A stretch of 64,000 nucleotides of DNA from Akanthomyces muscarius (GCF_028009165.1 NC_079243.1:4712001-4776000); one strand, 5' to 3'; positions 9,705 to 21,781 are shown, counted from the stretch's first letter. Program-made: numbers and translations. Notes: generated by a model not told the origin, from the letters alone.

Positions 9705-11099
9705 TCAACTTGAAGTGCTGTTGCTCTTTGCAGTGTACAGAGACATTGTGTCTGTGCTGTTCTTATACTTTGCGTTGCAGTGCTCGGTAAAGCCCGTAAA
9801 CATGTCGGCGCGCTGCTCCAGGTACTTGCCAAACGCATCGCGGGAGCAGCTCGTGCCCGGGCCGTCGGCGCAGCTGGGCAGCGGCTGCGGGGCGCTGTTG
9901 ACCAGCACGCGGTAAAAGTCGCCGTCGTCGTAGCCGTGGCTACCCTTGCACTGGAGGCGCTCGATGGCAATGTTGCCGAGGAAGGGCAGCAGGTTGGAGC
10001 TCTTCCACGCGCGGCGGTAGTTGATGCGGTCGGTGGGCATGGTGTCGTTGATGTTGCCGCCGCCGCCAAAGTCCGAGTTGTTGAAGAGGCCCATGGCGAC
10101 AATGACCATGGGCGGCATCTCGCGATGCGTGAAGCTCACCAGCAAGTCATCGACCTCGCTGCTGTTGCTGCCGTTCTTGGTGTTGCTCATGAGGAGGTCG
10201 CCGGTCGCCTTGAGCCAGGGGAGGCCGTTGTAGCCGGCGACGTTGCTGCCGTAGCCGACGTTGTAGTGGTAGCGGACATCCTCGGAGTACTCCCAGGCCA
10301 GCCAGTCGTCGGGGGTGAAGAGGTCGAGGCTGCAAAACGGCGACTTGCCGCGGATCACCGTCTCGTAGCCGCACAGCTGCTGCATGCCGAAGATGTCCTT
10401 GCTGGTAAAGTTGAAGCCCGGCGCCGCCTTTTTCAGGCGCGCGATGATGGGCTTGGTGTACTTGTCGGTGAACTCGTCGGACTGGTCGCTGCCGGCCGAC
10501 GACGAGTAGGCCGGGCAGGCCTTGTAGGGGGTGAGGCTGTCGGCGCCGGCCTCCTTGGACTCGTAGATGCTGCGGACCGTGGTGGCGCTGCTCTCGTCCT
10601 TTTCGAGGCCGCGCGCAAACGACTTGGCCGACTGCAGCGTGCGCGAGGCCGACGACGTCCAGACCTGCTTGGGGGCGCTAAAGTTGGGGTAGCGGAAGTT
10701 GAGGTCGACGCCGAGCTGGGTGGCCTCGAGGCGGCCGACGCGGGTCAGCAGCGAGACCTCGGCGTCGCTGATGGGCGCGCTCCAGCCGGCGAGGAAGCTC
10801 AGCTCGGGGACCTTGGTCCAGTCGACGGTCGTGTTGCCCAGCTTGTCGACGAAGCCCTCAATGTACTCTTCAAAGTCAAAGTCGTTGGCGTAGATGGCGG
10901 CATGGCGGACGAGGTAGGCGGCGCGCTCGGCCGTGCAGCCCTGGGGCGCGTCGGGGGAGGCGGGAGGGTCTTGAGGCTCGAAGTAAGGGGCGATGCCTGT
11001 GAGATGGTGCAGAGGGTTGAAGTCGTACGTCGAGTACAGGGCTGACGCTGAGACAGCGGCTGCCAGAGGCAATGCTCTCAAGAATGTTGTTTTGGCCAT
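9705..11099 (-). CDS. Secreted histidine-phosphatase superfamily protein
   Basis: One exon, 464 residues. The N-terminus MAKTTFLRALPLAAAVSASA is a likely signal peptide, and several N-x-S/T sites (NSSE, NNSD, NSTD) fit a secreted glycoprotein. The body resembles fungal phytase/acid-phosphatase-like histidine phosphatases (branch 2): an AAYLVRHAA segment at residues 60-68, FSAPKQVWTSSASRTLQSAK (second conserved Arg region), and FTHREMPPMVIVAMGLFNN near the C-terminal third, where the proton-donor motif is expected. The usual RHGxRxP is RHAAIYA and the usual HD is HRE. The phosphohistidine (H66) is kept, but neighbouring active-site residues are not. Related fungal proteins are annotated as phosphoglycerate-mutase-like; activity on phytate is uncertain. 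Confidence 0.82.
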   Translation of the reverse strand: MAKTTFLRALPLAAAVSASALYSTYDFNPLHHLTGIAPYFEPQDPPASPDAPQGCTAERAAYLVRHAAIYANDFDFEEYIEGFVDKLGNTTVDWTKVPELSFLAGWSAPISDAEVSLLTRVGRLEATQLGVDLNFRYPNFSAPKQVWTSSASRTLQSAKSFARGLEKDESSATTVRSIYESKEAGADSLTPYKACPAYSSSAGSDQSDEFTDKYTKPIIARLKKAAPGFNFTSKDIFGMQQLCGYETVIRGKSPFCSLDLFTPDDWLAWEYSEDVRYHYNVGYGSNVAGYNGLPWLKATGDLLMSNTKNGSNSSEVDDLLVSFTHREMPPMVIVAMGLFNNSDFGGGGNINDTMPTDRINYRRAWKSSNLLPFLGNIAIERLQCKGSHGYDDGDFYRVLVNSAPQPLPSCADGPGTSCSRDAFGKYLEQRADMFTGFTEHCNAKYKNSTDTMSLYTAKSNSTSS

Positions 11100-13443
11100 T
11101 GTTCTGCCTCAATTGATTGTGTCCTGTCTCAAATTTGCCAACGTGACTCCGGAAACATGCAGGTAGAGGCGTTTTTTAAGGTTAAAGCGCCATGGCCTTT
11201 TTTTATAGCTTTGTTTACTCGGCTGCCCTGGCTTGGAGATCGGCGTCGCTTCATTGACGTCACGCACGTACCCGGTACCTTGATTTGGGATAAGCCTTAG
11301 CTGCATTGTGGCAGCTTACAACAGGGAAAATTATCCACTTGGATGGAAAACAAGCTGAAAATACCAGGGACCGGGAATTGCCAGCTGATGGGTTTTATTT
11401 TCCTCGTAAGTTATTGTTGTTGGGTGTTTGGGGAATACTGCGGAGATGTGGTGGCTTGTTCTCGGAGCCGAGCTCCGGTGGAACACGTCCATGGTAAGGG
11501 GTGGAATCTGAGATGCTAGGCTTGGATATAAAAGACGCAGGTTTTTTCTCTTTGGAAATTTTATCCCATTTTTCTCTTGGACAGTTTTCTTCGTCCAAGA
11601 CAAGGGCCAAAGAAAAAAAGCATTCGTCGCCCTCTAGTTATTCTTGCCTCGGCAGCGACAGCTTGGCCTGATATATCTCCCGCGTGGTAACACTGACAAG
11701 CGTCGGCCTACCAGGACCTGCATGTCACTCTGTGGAGGTTATGGCATGGGGGCTGGTGCGATTTTGAATAAGTGGCTGCTCAGCCGGCTTTTTGTTGTTC
11801 GGCGCGGGAGCACAAATAAGCAGCTGAATATAAATGGCTGTAGTACTTGAGAGGCCCGTCGATTCGGAGGAAATAGAGAGTCGCGCATAGACACTGGAGA
11901 GCTGTCGATTACGGCCTGTCGGACGTTATCTTTTTGAATTGGGTTGTTCATCGTGAGCTGCAGCCTTGTTCCTCCAGATTCGCAGCCACGCTTATAGGAT
12001 TCGCAGTATTTTACAGGGCGAAATTGAGAATGCACTGCGCAACTGGCATCTGGCAGCTGGCAGCGACTGGGCCCGGCTGTATTATGGTGTGACACGAAAT
12101 GCATGGCACTCCTGTTGTGTATTGCCAATGTTTCTAAACCGAGCCAGCCCTGCTGCGAAGGATGCAAAGTCGGACGCCTGTTTGCCTGTCAGGCCAAATT
12201 TGCTGAGAGCAGAGCAGTCAGGGGCATTGGCTGATATGGGCGTATCCGTGCCGGCAGTGAGGTTGATGATTAAATCGAGGAACCCTTTGTCCCTACCTAA
12301 TAATAAGGATAGATGGGGTAACTTGGCATGGGAGAGTCTTGCGCCATTGGCTGCTAGCTCTCGGCTGCGGCTCGCCTGCATGTGTTGTAGAAGTAGAGGA
12401 AAGGTAGAGAGTACGCGAATGAGCCAGAGCTCACGTGCGATGCTGGGCACACATATGCTAGTCAGTAGTACTGAGTACATGTGCGGAACTTTGCGGAAGC
12501 TGAGCCGCGCCTTGCCCACCCCGGCAGCACAAGTCTCCAATTTGCACCGCACGGTAGGCAGGTACCTTGGCTGTTGGTGGGATCGCCATACATCCTGCAA
12601 GTACCTCCCCGTCTGCAGCCTGTCCGTTCCGGTGAAAAAGGAAAAGTGGCCCCCAGCATGGTCGCCACTATGTACCTACCTGCTGGTACAAGTGCTGTCG
12701 CGAGGTACTTGCTCCTCTGCGGCGGCCCCTGCGCTGGCTCAGGTACTCTGCGACGGCTCGCCCAGCCCGGCCCAGGCCCAGGAACCTCTGCCATCTCTCA
12801 CTCTCACTCTCACTCTCGCTCGCATCTGGTCTGGAGACTGGGGGACGCTCCCTCGACCCATTCCTCGCCCACCCTCCATCGCTTCGACATCTACACCTTG
12901 CACCAACGCTGGCCCTTCACGCTGCATGACTCGTTATTTTCCCTCTTGCCGCTCCTTCAAGGCCATGCGAGCCAAACGCTTCTAGTTTGCCTTGTCTCTT
13001 CTGCTTTGAATTTTGTGCAGGTACTTTTTTGTAAGTCTGCTCGCCACTACCATTATTTCCCACGCTTCTTTTTTTCTGCGCCGTGTTTGATGCCGTGCCT
13101 CTCCCTCTCGCCGCGCACACGACCCTCTGCGACGACAGCCCTCAACTCGCACCCGTGCTCTTGCATGCGACTGCGATTTCTAACATGCAAAGTAGATTTG
13201 CGCACACTCCAAGCCCCGGCCCTTCGCCCTTGCAACATCCGACCGGTCGCACTGCCGCCATCACCTCTTACAGCTCCGCGACGATGCCCCTGGTATCTTG
13301 ATCATACCCTCCATTCTTTCACGGCGCATCGCTCCCCCAGCATTTTTTCTACGACAAACCGACCCTCCTTATTGCTTTGGCACACCCGTTCTCTCCATCG
13401 ACCACCGAAATAATACCATTTGATACCCCGAAACACGCAGACC
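11100..13443. other. Intergenic and long 5' region of the KDM5 gene
   Basis: No gene is supported between the divergent phosphatase-like and KDM5 genes. GGTACC/AGGTACT words recur (12560, 12600, 12670, 12700, 12740, 13020). A (CTCACT)n tract lies at about 12797-12825, and 12900-13440 is strongly C/T-rich, which fits a long promoter and 5' leader. Open frames in this stretch are low-complexity (Ser/Pro/His-rich) readings of the pyrimidine tract. Confidence 0.5.
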
Positions 13444-16400
13444 ATGGCTCCCGGAATGACGGCTAGTGCGACCGTCACGACGAGTGCACGCAGCTCTGTC
13501 GGCCCAACCAAACCCAAGTCCAAGGTCAACTCCAATGGCTACCATCCGACTGCCACCATCCCGCTCAGCGCCATGTCTAGCACAGCCCTCGATCTCACCT
13601 CGGTCGAGCGTCGTGGCCAGCCCACTGCCTCCCGCGAGCCCATCAAGAAGGCCACCAGACCGCACGGTATCTCCGATGCACCGACCTACTGTCCGACCGC
13701 AGAGGAATGGCGCGAACCTCTGGAATACATCAAGAAAATAGGCCCCGAGGCTTCGCAGTACGGCATCTGCAAGATTATCCCCCCCGACTCTTGGAACCCA
13801 GAGTTTGCCATCGACACCGAGGTAAGGCTTCATCTTGGCCACAATTTCACTGGCGCGGTCAGCCTCGGTATCAATTTCTGCATTACTGACTCGGTCGCAG
13901 AAATTCCATTTTCGAACCAGGAAACAAGAACTCAACTCTGTCGAGGGCAGTATGTATCTTTTCAACTCAAACAGTTGTCACACCCACTCACATTTCACCA
14001 CAGGCACACGCGCAAACCTGACCTACCTAGACGGTCTCTCCAAATTTCACAAGCAGCAGGGCAACAATCTGCATCGTCTACCATATGTCGATAAGAAACC
14101 TTTGGATCTCTATCGCTTGAAAAAGGCCGTCGAGTCTAGAGGAGGCTTCGACAAGGTCTGCAAGCTGAAAAAGTGGGCAGAGATTGGCCGTGACTTGGGC
14201 TACAGTGGCAAGATCATGTCTTCACTTTCTACATCCCTTAAAAACTCGTACCAGCGATGGCTCTGCCCCTATGAGGAATACCTCCGCATCGCCAAACCTG
14301 GTGTCCACCAGCAGCTCGAGCAGGAATACGGCGGACCCTTGACGCCCAGCCCCGCACAAACACCCGTCAAGCGTTCTCAGGTCAACACGCCCTCAGGTGC
14401 AAACGCCGAATCCCCCGCCCGACAAGCTTCGGAGGCGCTCCAAAATGGCCTGAAGCGGGAAGCCGATCGTGATACCCCCATGATTGATGCTCCCCCAGCG
14501 CCCACATCTGGCGGCTCCGGTTTCACGGCCGTCAACTCGGGTTTCACCAGCATCAACAGAGCCTCAAGCGACCGCAAAAGCTTCACACCAGAAGTTGGCA
14601 GCACCCGCAATGCGACACCCGATGAGCATAATGTGCTCGGAAGCGCCGCTCAGGTCAAGAGAGGTATCAGCACGGATGGTGTGTCTGATGATTCCAAAAA
14701 GGAAGCCGACAGTGATAATGACGATGGCAAAAATCGTCGCAGCAAGCGTCTTCGAAGGGACAATGTTCCTACCGTCGCCGGCTCACATATGACGCCATTC
14801 CGCCCATCTCTTCCCCGCATACCGCGCGAGGAAGACCTGCCCCTCGGCGAGGCCTGCGAAACCTGCGGCCGAGGCGAAGATGCTGGACAGCTGCTTGTCT
14901 GCGAGTCTTGCGACAACTCATACCATGGTCTCTGCCTGGACCCCCCTCTAAAGCGCAAGCCCGACTCTGAGTGGAACTGCCCCCGCTGTCTTGTTGGCGA
15001 TGGCCAATTTGGTTTTGAAGAGGGCGGCTTGTACTCGCTCAAACAATTCCAGCAAAAGGCAAACGATTTTAAGCAGGGCTACTTTGAGAAGAAGATGCCA
15101 TTCGACAGTGCCCTGAAATGCCACAGACCCGTCACCGAGGAAGACGTCGAAAATGAATTTTGGCGTCTAGTTGCTGATTTGGAAGAAACCGTGGAAGTCG
15201 AATATGGCGCTGACATTCACTGCACCACCCATGGTTCTGGCTTTCCCACGCTTGAAAAGAACCCTAGTAATCCTTATGCTGCGGATGGCTGGAATCTCAA
15301 TGTTCTCCCATTTGCCTCGGAGAGTCTATTCCGACACATCAAGTCAGACATCTCTGGCATGACCGTTCCCTGGGTGTATGTTGGCATGATATTTTCCACG
15401 TTCTGCTGGCACAATGAGGATCACTACGCCTATTCTGCCAATTATCAGCATTTCGGCGCAACCAAGACATGGTACGGTATTCCTGGCGAGGATGCTGAAA
15501 AATTCGAAGCCGCCATGCGAGAGGCCGTGCCAGAGCTCTTTGAAACCCAGCCCGACCTTCTCTTCCAGCTTGTCACCCTGCTTACTCCCGAGCAACTCAC
15601 CAAGGCTGGTGTTCGTGTTTACGCCATCGATCAGCGTGCCGGCCAGATGGTCATCACCTTTCCCCAGGCTTACCACGCTGGCTTTAACCACGGCTTCAAC
15701 TTCAACGAGGCTGTCAACTTTGCCCCGCCAGACTGGGAATCGTATGGCATGGCTGGCGTGGAAAGGCTGCAAGCGTTCCGACGACAGCCTTGCTTCTCTC
15801 ATGACGAGCTACTGTGGACTGCTGCCGAAGGAGCCTCGGCCGGACTCACAATCTCTACGGCGAAATGGCTTGGACCCGCGCTTGAGCGCATCCAAAAAAG
15901 AGAATTGGCTGAACGTGCGCAGTTTGTCAAGAACCATCTCAACCCCTCACACGCATGCCAACACTTCAAGGACGGTCATGGGGAATGCCCCCTTGCGTTC
16001 AAGATTGAGGATGAAGATGTTTTAGACGAAGACGAACAATGCTGCAGTTACTGCAAAGCCTTTGCTTACCTCTCCAGATACAAATGCCATCAGTCCGGAA
16101 AAGTTTTGTGCATCTCACACGCAGGCAACTACCCCTGCTGTGACGAAAGTGAACAGAACAGGTACCTCGGCGCTGGCCACACGCTCTACTTCCGCAAATC
16201 CGACCAGATGATGAAGGAGGCACATACAAAGGTCATTGAGAAGGCTGACACCCCTGAACAATGGGAAGAGAAGTACGAAAAACTCCTTGACGAAGAGGTG
16301 ACTCCATCGCTGAAATCTCTTCGAGGTCTCCTTCACGAAGGCGAACGCATTCCCTTCGATCTTCCGTCCCTGCCCATTCTCAAAGAATTCGTCGATCGAT

Positions 16401-18616
16401 GCAACGAGTGGGTCGATGAGGCAACGAGCTACATTGTACGCAAGCAGCAAAATCGACGCAAAAACGAACGGGCTTGGCAGACTGGCACGCGCAGATCAAT
16501 CGGCAGCTCGCAGCAGGATCAAAAGGAGCGCGAATCTCGTAGCGTGAGCAACATTTCTCGACTGCTTCGCGATGCCAATCACATCGGTTTCGACTGCCCA
16601 GAGATTTCGCAGCTTCAAGAACGCGCGGCTTCTATCAAGGAATTTCAAGCCAATGCCGCGCGAGCGTTGGAGAACGGTACCAGTCTCGGCGTGGACGCTA
16701 TCGAGGAACTGCTTGAGGAAGGACGCTCTTTCAATGTAGATACGCCCGAACTCGAGCAACTCTCCAAGGTGCTGGATCAGATGCGTTGGAACGAAAAGGC
16801 TCGCGCAAGCCGGGGCTTGTTCTTGGCTCTCTCTGATGTGCAGAATTTGATCGAAGAAGGCAAGCGATTGGAGATTCCGACCTACAATGATCACTTCAAG
16901 TTTTACTGCGATCAAATGGCGGCTGGACAATCTTGGGAGGCCAAGGCCAGAGAATTAATTCACGCCGAGCTTGTTCATTATCCACAGCTCGAGGCACTGT
17001 CCAAGCAGGTGCAGGCTGGCGCTCTTCCTGTCTCGAAAGACACGCTGGCTGCGGTTGATCAAATCCTGCACAAGCAACGAGAGGCACATCGCCAAATCAT
17101 CGACATCACTGAGCGCTGCCGTGAGAATGACTTCCGCAAGCGGCCAAAGTACCAGGAGGTCGTTGACGTGACCAAGAAGCTGGATGATCTCAATTCGAAA
17201 CCAAATGGCACGCTAGAGCTCGAGAATGAGCGGAAGCGCCATGAGGATTGGATGCGCCGGGGCAAGCGACTCTTTGGAAAATCCAACGCGCCCCTTCATA
17301 TTCTCAAGAGCCATCTCGAGCACGTACTGGAGCGTAACTTGGACTGCTTCGACACTGAGCACGATACTCCTCGCCTTCCTGCGGAGCCTGTGTCACGAGA
17401 GCAAAGTCCGGATCAGAACAAGAGCCTCGAGGAAACTCGTACTCGACAAGTGTTTTGCATGTGCCGAAAGGTCGAGGCCGGCATGATGATTGAATGCGAG
17501 CTTTGTCACGAATGGTATCATTACAAGTGTCTCAAGATTGCGCGTGGCAAAGTCAAGGAGGAGGACAAGTACACCTGTCCCATCTGCGACTATAGAATCA
17601 AGATTCCGAGAGATGCAGCCCGCCCAAAGCTTGAAGACCTGATTGCGCTCATCGAAGAAGTTCCTTTGCTGCCGTTTCAGCCAGAAGAGGAGGATGTTTT
17701 GCAGCGCATCATCTCAAACGCCCAAAACTTCCGCGATTATATCTCACGGTACTGCAACACCCTTGTTTCAACGCAAGCCGAAGCTGAGACGCAACGATTC
17801 TACCTGCGCAAGCTAGAGGGTGCTGAAATTTTGCTTACCTACGAGACCAACTTCTTCCGGCAGGAGCTTCATAAATGGTACCCAGTTGCGCCGGTGGCAC
17901 CACCTATTCTCGAGGTATCCTTGAGCACTCGAAAGCCGCGGCCAACGAAGCTGCAGAAAATGCTGGTTGAATACGGGGTCGACAATCCGGACGATCTGCC
18001 TGAGCATGCTAAAGGCAAGGCCAACAGCTTGCGACGGAAGGCCGCAAATGCCGAGGCGGCGGCGGCGGCCGCGCAATCGGGACATGGCTCTGTTCAGCCT
18101 TCAACGTCGAGCGGCGGAGTTGGCCATTATGCGCAGGATGGACATAGCGGCTCAGACAGGCGCGATCACTCGGACTCGGACGGCCATGATGACTCCATGG
18201 CTGACCAGCGCCAAGACCAGTCCATGTCGGAGGGATACGATAGACTGGCAGGCGATGGCGATTCCCGACCTCTTCATGAATCCATCGAGGACATTGATAT
18301 TCATACCGAGGAGGGCAAAGCCAAGGCGCTCGAAATTTTGGGTCGAAGCGAGGACGGTCAAAAACAGGCGGAGAAAATCTGGGGCGCTGATGCCTGGACG
18401 AAGAGGTCGCTCCGAAATGTGGACGTGACCACATCGAAGGAGGCTGACGATTCCATGAAGGAGGGCAAGGCGGAAAAGCTGCTCACGAACGAGACTAACG
18501 AAAGACGAGGCGAAGAAAAGTCGAAGGAAACCAAGGCTGGAGGGGATACCAAGATGACGACGGAGTTTCTGGAGGATGAGCGCAATGGGCTGGATGCCAT
18601 GATAGATGGGGAGTAG
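13444..18616 (+). CDS. KDM5: KDM5/JARID-type histone H3K4 demethylase
   Basis: Three exons: 13444-13821, 13901-13949 and 14004-18616, with introns of 79 and 54 bp; the product is about 1679 residues. Order of domains: JmjN (about residues 80-125), ARID (about 150-250; LDGLSKFHKQQG, RGGFDKVCKLKKW), PHD1 (about 425-475; CETCGRGEDAGQLLVCESC), JmjC (about 590-750), C5HC2 zinc finger (about 790-855; KCHQSGKVLC), a PLU-1-type helical region, and PHD2 (about 1292-1340; CMCRKVEAGMMIECELCHEW). In JmjC the Fe(II) ligands are readable as H and E of WHNED and the H of YHAGFNHG, so the enzyme should be active. The family removes methyl groups from H3K4me3 in the nucleus using Fe(II) and 2-oxoglutarate. 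The tail after residue 1400 is acidic and Ser/Asp-rich. The second exon is only 49 bp and closes the JmjN motif, which fixes both introns. Confidence 0.95.
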
Positions 18617-19350
18617 GCTGCGCTACGTGGGTACTGTAACAGAACAGGCGTTTGATGGTGCTTTTTTCTCATGCTGTTGACTATTTTTTCTCGCTGGCGG
18701 AGTTGAAGGGAGCGGATGTACGAGTATAATGGGTGGGGAGTTCCAAGGCACCAAGTGTATGGACATGGGAATTTCGGGCGCAACGGTACGAGTGCGCAAG
18801 TGTTGCTTTGCCCGGGAAAAGGGCTGATTTCAAGATACTCTCTGTTTTAGTTTTTGATTTCTTTTTTTTTTTTTTTTCCCTTTACAAGATTTTGCTTTGC
18901 TAGAATGTAAGTGAGAAGATGAATGGAATCTGAAGGGCTGTTGAGCCTTTTATTTGCACAAATACGGATTATATGGTGTGTATTGAATGGCTGGTGGCTT
19001 ATGCAAAGCTAGCCATGAAGCATGGTATGTAATGAGACGTGAGGAATACAAAATCCAGGGCGTTGAGCCCACCGTAGAGTCTTTTAGATGTAAATAGAAG
19101 AGAGATGATGGCTCTTGCGAGTATATATGTTGAAGTGTAGATGGGGCTGTTGTTGAATGTCCAGCCCTAAGAGTATGATGTCGAATATGATGTTGGCTCG
19201 AATGTGAAGAACGCCGAATAACGCCGTAGTATGAATGTTGAAGTTGTTGACAATTATGATTCTTGTCCCGTTTCCGTGTCGTCGTCACTTGCCCTTTATC
19301 CTGATTTCGATTAAAAAAATAAAATAAAAATCGGGCCAAGTACTTCTGAT
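18617..19350. other. Convergent 3' intergenic region
   Basis: Lies between the 3' ends of KDM5 and GTP cyclohydrolase I. It contains a T-run at about 18864-18879 and AT-rich tracts near 19305-19330 that could serve both 3' ends. No gene seen. Confidence 0.5.
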
Positions 19351-20534
19351 CTACCCTCTGTTGATGCCGACGAGGGAGAGAAACTCGTTGCGGGTCTTGG
19401 ACTTGCGCTCGAAGCAGCCGAGGACGCACGAGGTGATGGTGGTGGTGGAGGTCTGCTCGACGCCGCGCATGACCATGCAGAGGTGGGACGACTCCATGAC
19501 GACGGCGACGCCCTGGGGCTTGAGTATGTCCATGACGGCGTTGGCGACCTCCTTGGTGAGGCGCTCCTGGACCTGCAGGCGGCGGGCGTACATCTGGGCG
19601 ATGCGGGGGAGCTTGGAGAGGCCGATGACGGTGTTGCGGGGGATGTAGCCGATGTGCATCTGGTGAACGTCTGTTAGCATCATGCCATTTTGGTTTGTTC
19701 TCCCGAGCAGCAAGGCATAGCCAAAAAGCGTGTCTTTGTCCGGCCCACGTCGAGCGACGGGAGCAATTCAAAGACGGCTCTGTACTTTGCCAGCCCACGT
19801 CGAGCGAAGCGAGGAAAGAAAGAAAAAAAGTACCTTGCCGGTAAAGGGAACGAGGTGGTGCTCGCAGAGGGAATTGACCTCGATGTCCTTGACAACAATC
19901 ATTTCGTTGTGGCCCTCGTTGAAGAGGGCGTTGTTGACGAGGTCGTCGACGTTGACCTGGTAGCCCTTGGTGAAGAAGAGCATGGCCTTGGCGTAGCGCG
20001 AGGGGGTGTCGAGGAGGCCCTCGCGGTCGGGGTCCTCGCCGACGCACTCGAGGATGGTACGGATGGCGCCGCGCATCTTTTCGAGGCGCTCGGCTGCCTG
20101 CTGTGGTGTTTCCTGGAGACGGGCGCGTGTTCCCTTGGCTGCGGGCGTGGACACGAATCAGCTCAGCAAAGACTTTGGTCGCGAGATGGGGGCAAGGGAA
20201 AGGGGAAGGGAGCGAATGACATACCGGTTCGGCTCAGACCATCAAAGTCAACGACGGGGGTGGGCTGGCGGACGGTGACGGCGCGCGAGGCCGAGTCGCG
20301 AGGGTCGCGGGCGGCTTTGGAGGATGAGTTGCGGCGGTTGCCGTTGGCGAGGAGGGGCTTGGAGGAGGCGATGGTCTTCTTGGCGGGCTGCTGGTCGACG
20401 GCGTCATTGTCGCCGTTGGGCTTGGTCTTGGAGGAACGCTTGCGCTTGCGCGAGGAGGACTTGTCGCTGGAGGAGGAGGAGGAGGAGGCGGAGACGGAGG
20501 CCGAGTCCATGAGGTGTTTGGGAGCGGCGGGCAT
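19351..20534 (-). CDS. FOL2: GTP cyclohydrolase I
   Basis: Three exons read leftward: 20534-20225, 20138-19834 and 19659-19351. Introns of 86 and 174 bp join in frame to give 307 residues. The enzyme opens the imidazole ring of GTP to make 7,8-dihydroneopterin triphosphate, the first step toward folate and tetrahydrobiopterin, in the cytosol. Zinc ligands are visible as Cys195 and His198 in [11 protein letters not shown] and Cys266 in [15 protein letters not shown] and [10 protein letters not shown] are also conserved. The first ~100 residues are a Ser/Lys/Arg-rich, low-complexity extension, as in other ascomycete GCH1. The second intron falls exactly between FTGK and MHIGYIP. A long homopolymer G/C tract lies about 65 bp upstream of the start. 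Confidence 0.95.
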
Positions 20535-21288
20535 GACTGCGGGGTGTTTGTTGGTCGAGAGGCGGACCGTATTCGAGGATAAGCTGCGGCGGCACGGGGG
20601 GGGGGGGGGGGGGGGGGTAATTGCAGATGGAGCAGTGTAAGAGAAGGATGGAGGAGAGACTCTCCCAGTGAGAGAAGAGCGCGACGGGTGATTGATTGAT
20701 GGAGAGTGCGGAATGAAGAATTTCGAGACGGGCGTCGACGGCACAAAGGGCAAAAAAAAAAAAAGAGGGACAGACGCACGCAGACGGCCTGATTCGGTTC
20801 GCGACATCGGCTTGGACAGGCCTGCTCCGGCCGTCCCCACAGCGGTTCGTCCTTTTTTCCATCCTTTTTCATGAGGTAATCGGCTTTTCAGGGTCTAGCA
20901 CTGGCCAATGGCGTACAGCGCTCGCTACAGGGGGCAAGGAAGGGACTAGCGAATGACGTACAGCGACAAAAGGTCACTGGTGCATGCTCACTGTTGACAG
21001 GAGCCATGGGGGGGAGGGAGGGCAGGGGAGCTTCCTTTAGCGCCGACTCCAGGGCTTGGGCTTCGCTACAGCGGTCTCTGTCACCTGTCACTGGCCTGGG
21101 TGGCTCGCCTGACAGGCTGCTCCTCTGCCGCTACCTGATGCCGTTGGCGGCATCGGACAATTCTCACGAGATGGCATGCAGGCATGGAATAACATGAATA
21201 TATGTAAATACATTCCATTGTAATGCGTCTATTACTCTGCAATAGCAAACTGCAATTCCACCATGGAGATGTGCCGGCATTCGTGTCC
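20535..21288. other. 5' region of GTP cyclohydrolase and intergenic DNA
   Basis: Includes a run of about 21 G at roughly 20597-20617 (C on the coding strand, in the GCH1 leader) and a run of 13 A near 20754-20766. GCGTACAGCG and GACGTACAGCGA near 20910 and 20954 are short repeats. No gene seen. Confidence 0.5.
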
Positions 21289-21639
21289 TTACTCGGGGCA
21301 GCTAGGCTGGGGGCACTATAACCTCGCATTAGTCCACAACCCAATCATCGTGACTTGCATTGGACATTTCAGAAGCAAGCAAGGGGGGCAAAAAAAAAAA
21401 AAAAAAAAAAAACTCACGCAGTCGGGATACGGCTTGCTCAGGTCCTCGGGAATCGTAGTGCACGGCGACCCCGGCGGGATCTGGAACAGCGCGCAGTCCT
21501 TGAACACCCAGCTGCCCGGCTCCGGGCCCTTTTCCACGCCGACGCACTGCCCGTCGGTCGGAGGCGGGCCATCGCCGCCGGGCTTGGGCGCCGCGAGCGC
21601 GGTGGTGGCGGCAAAGGCGAGGACGGCGGCAAACTTCAT
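21289..21639 (-). CDS. Small secreted cysteine-rich protein
   Basis: Exon 1 is 21639-21418 (74 codons). A signal peptide MKFAAVLAFAATTALA is followed by a Gly/Pro-rich start and Cys at 32, 49, 60 and 74 (ending KPYPDC). A GTGAGT donor follows at 21417. The intron carries a 23-base T tract (A on the + strand, 21390-21412). The proposed acceptor is TATAG at 21320-21316, 12 bp after a CTAAT branch site, giving a last exon 21315-21289 (CPQPSCPE, stop) and an 82-residue protein with six Cys. The next AG (CCCCCAG) would also stay in frame and drop three residues. I do not recognise the family; it looks like a secreted effector-type or cell-wall protein. Exon 1 is secure, the last exon less so. Confidence 0.6.
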
Positions 21640-21687
21640 CTTGTGCGAGGGGGGTTGTGTGCTCAAAAATGAAAATAAAAACGATGG

Positions 21688-21732
21688 TACTGCTGCGTGT
21701 GAATACTGCTGCGTATGAATACTGCTGCGTGA
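21688..21732. repeat. 16-bp tandem repeat upstream of the secreted-protein gene
   Basis: Almost three copies of TACTGCTGCGTRTGAA lie 49-93 bp before the ATG at 21639 (leftward gene), i.e. in its leader or core promoter. Confidence 0.8.
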
Positions 21733-21773
21733 TATGCCCGAGACACCTGCTGCTGCTGGGAGGAGTCCAGCCC

Positions 21774-21781
21774 TACTTATA
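21774..21781 (-). promoter_or_regulatory. TATA-like box of the small secreted protein gene
   Basis: On the minus strand the sequence reads TATAAGTA, 135 bp upstream of the ATG at 21639, a spacing like that of the two other secreted-protein genes in the window. Confidence 0.45.

Noticed and set aside
9780..11045. A 421-codon plus-strand open frame
   Set aside because: It is the exact antisense shadow of the histidine-phosphatase-like gene, Val/Ala/Gly-rich from GC-rich third positions, with no domain.
11966..13413. Two long plus-strand frames (339 and 310 codons) before KDM5
   Set aside because: They read through a C/T-rich promoter and leader, giving Ser/Pro/His/Leu-rich sequence without a domain, and they overlap each other.
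19690..20640. A 316-codon plus-strand open frame
   Set aside because: It runs antisense through both introns and exons 1-2 of GTP cyclohydrolase I and has low-complexity composition. The minus-strand gene explains the region.
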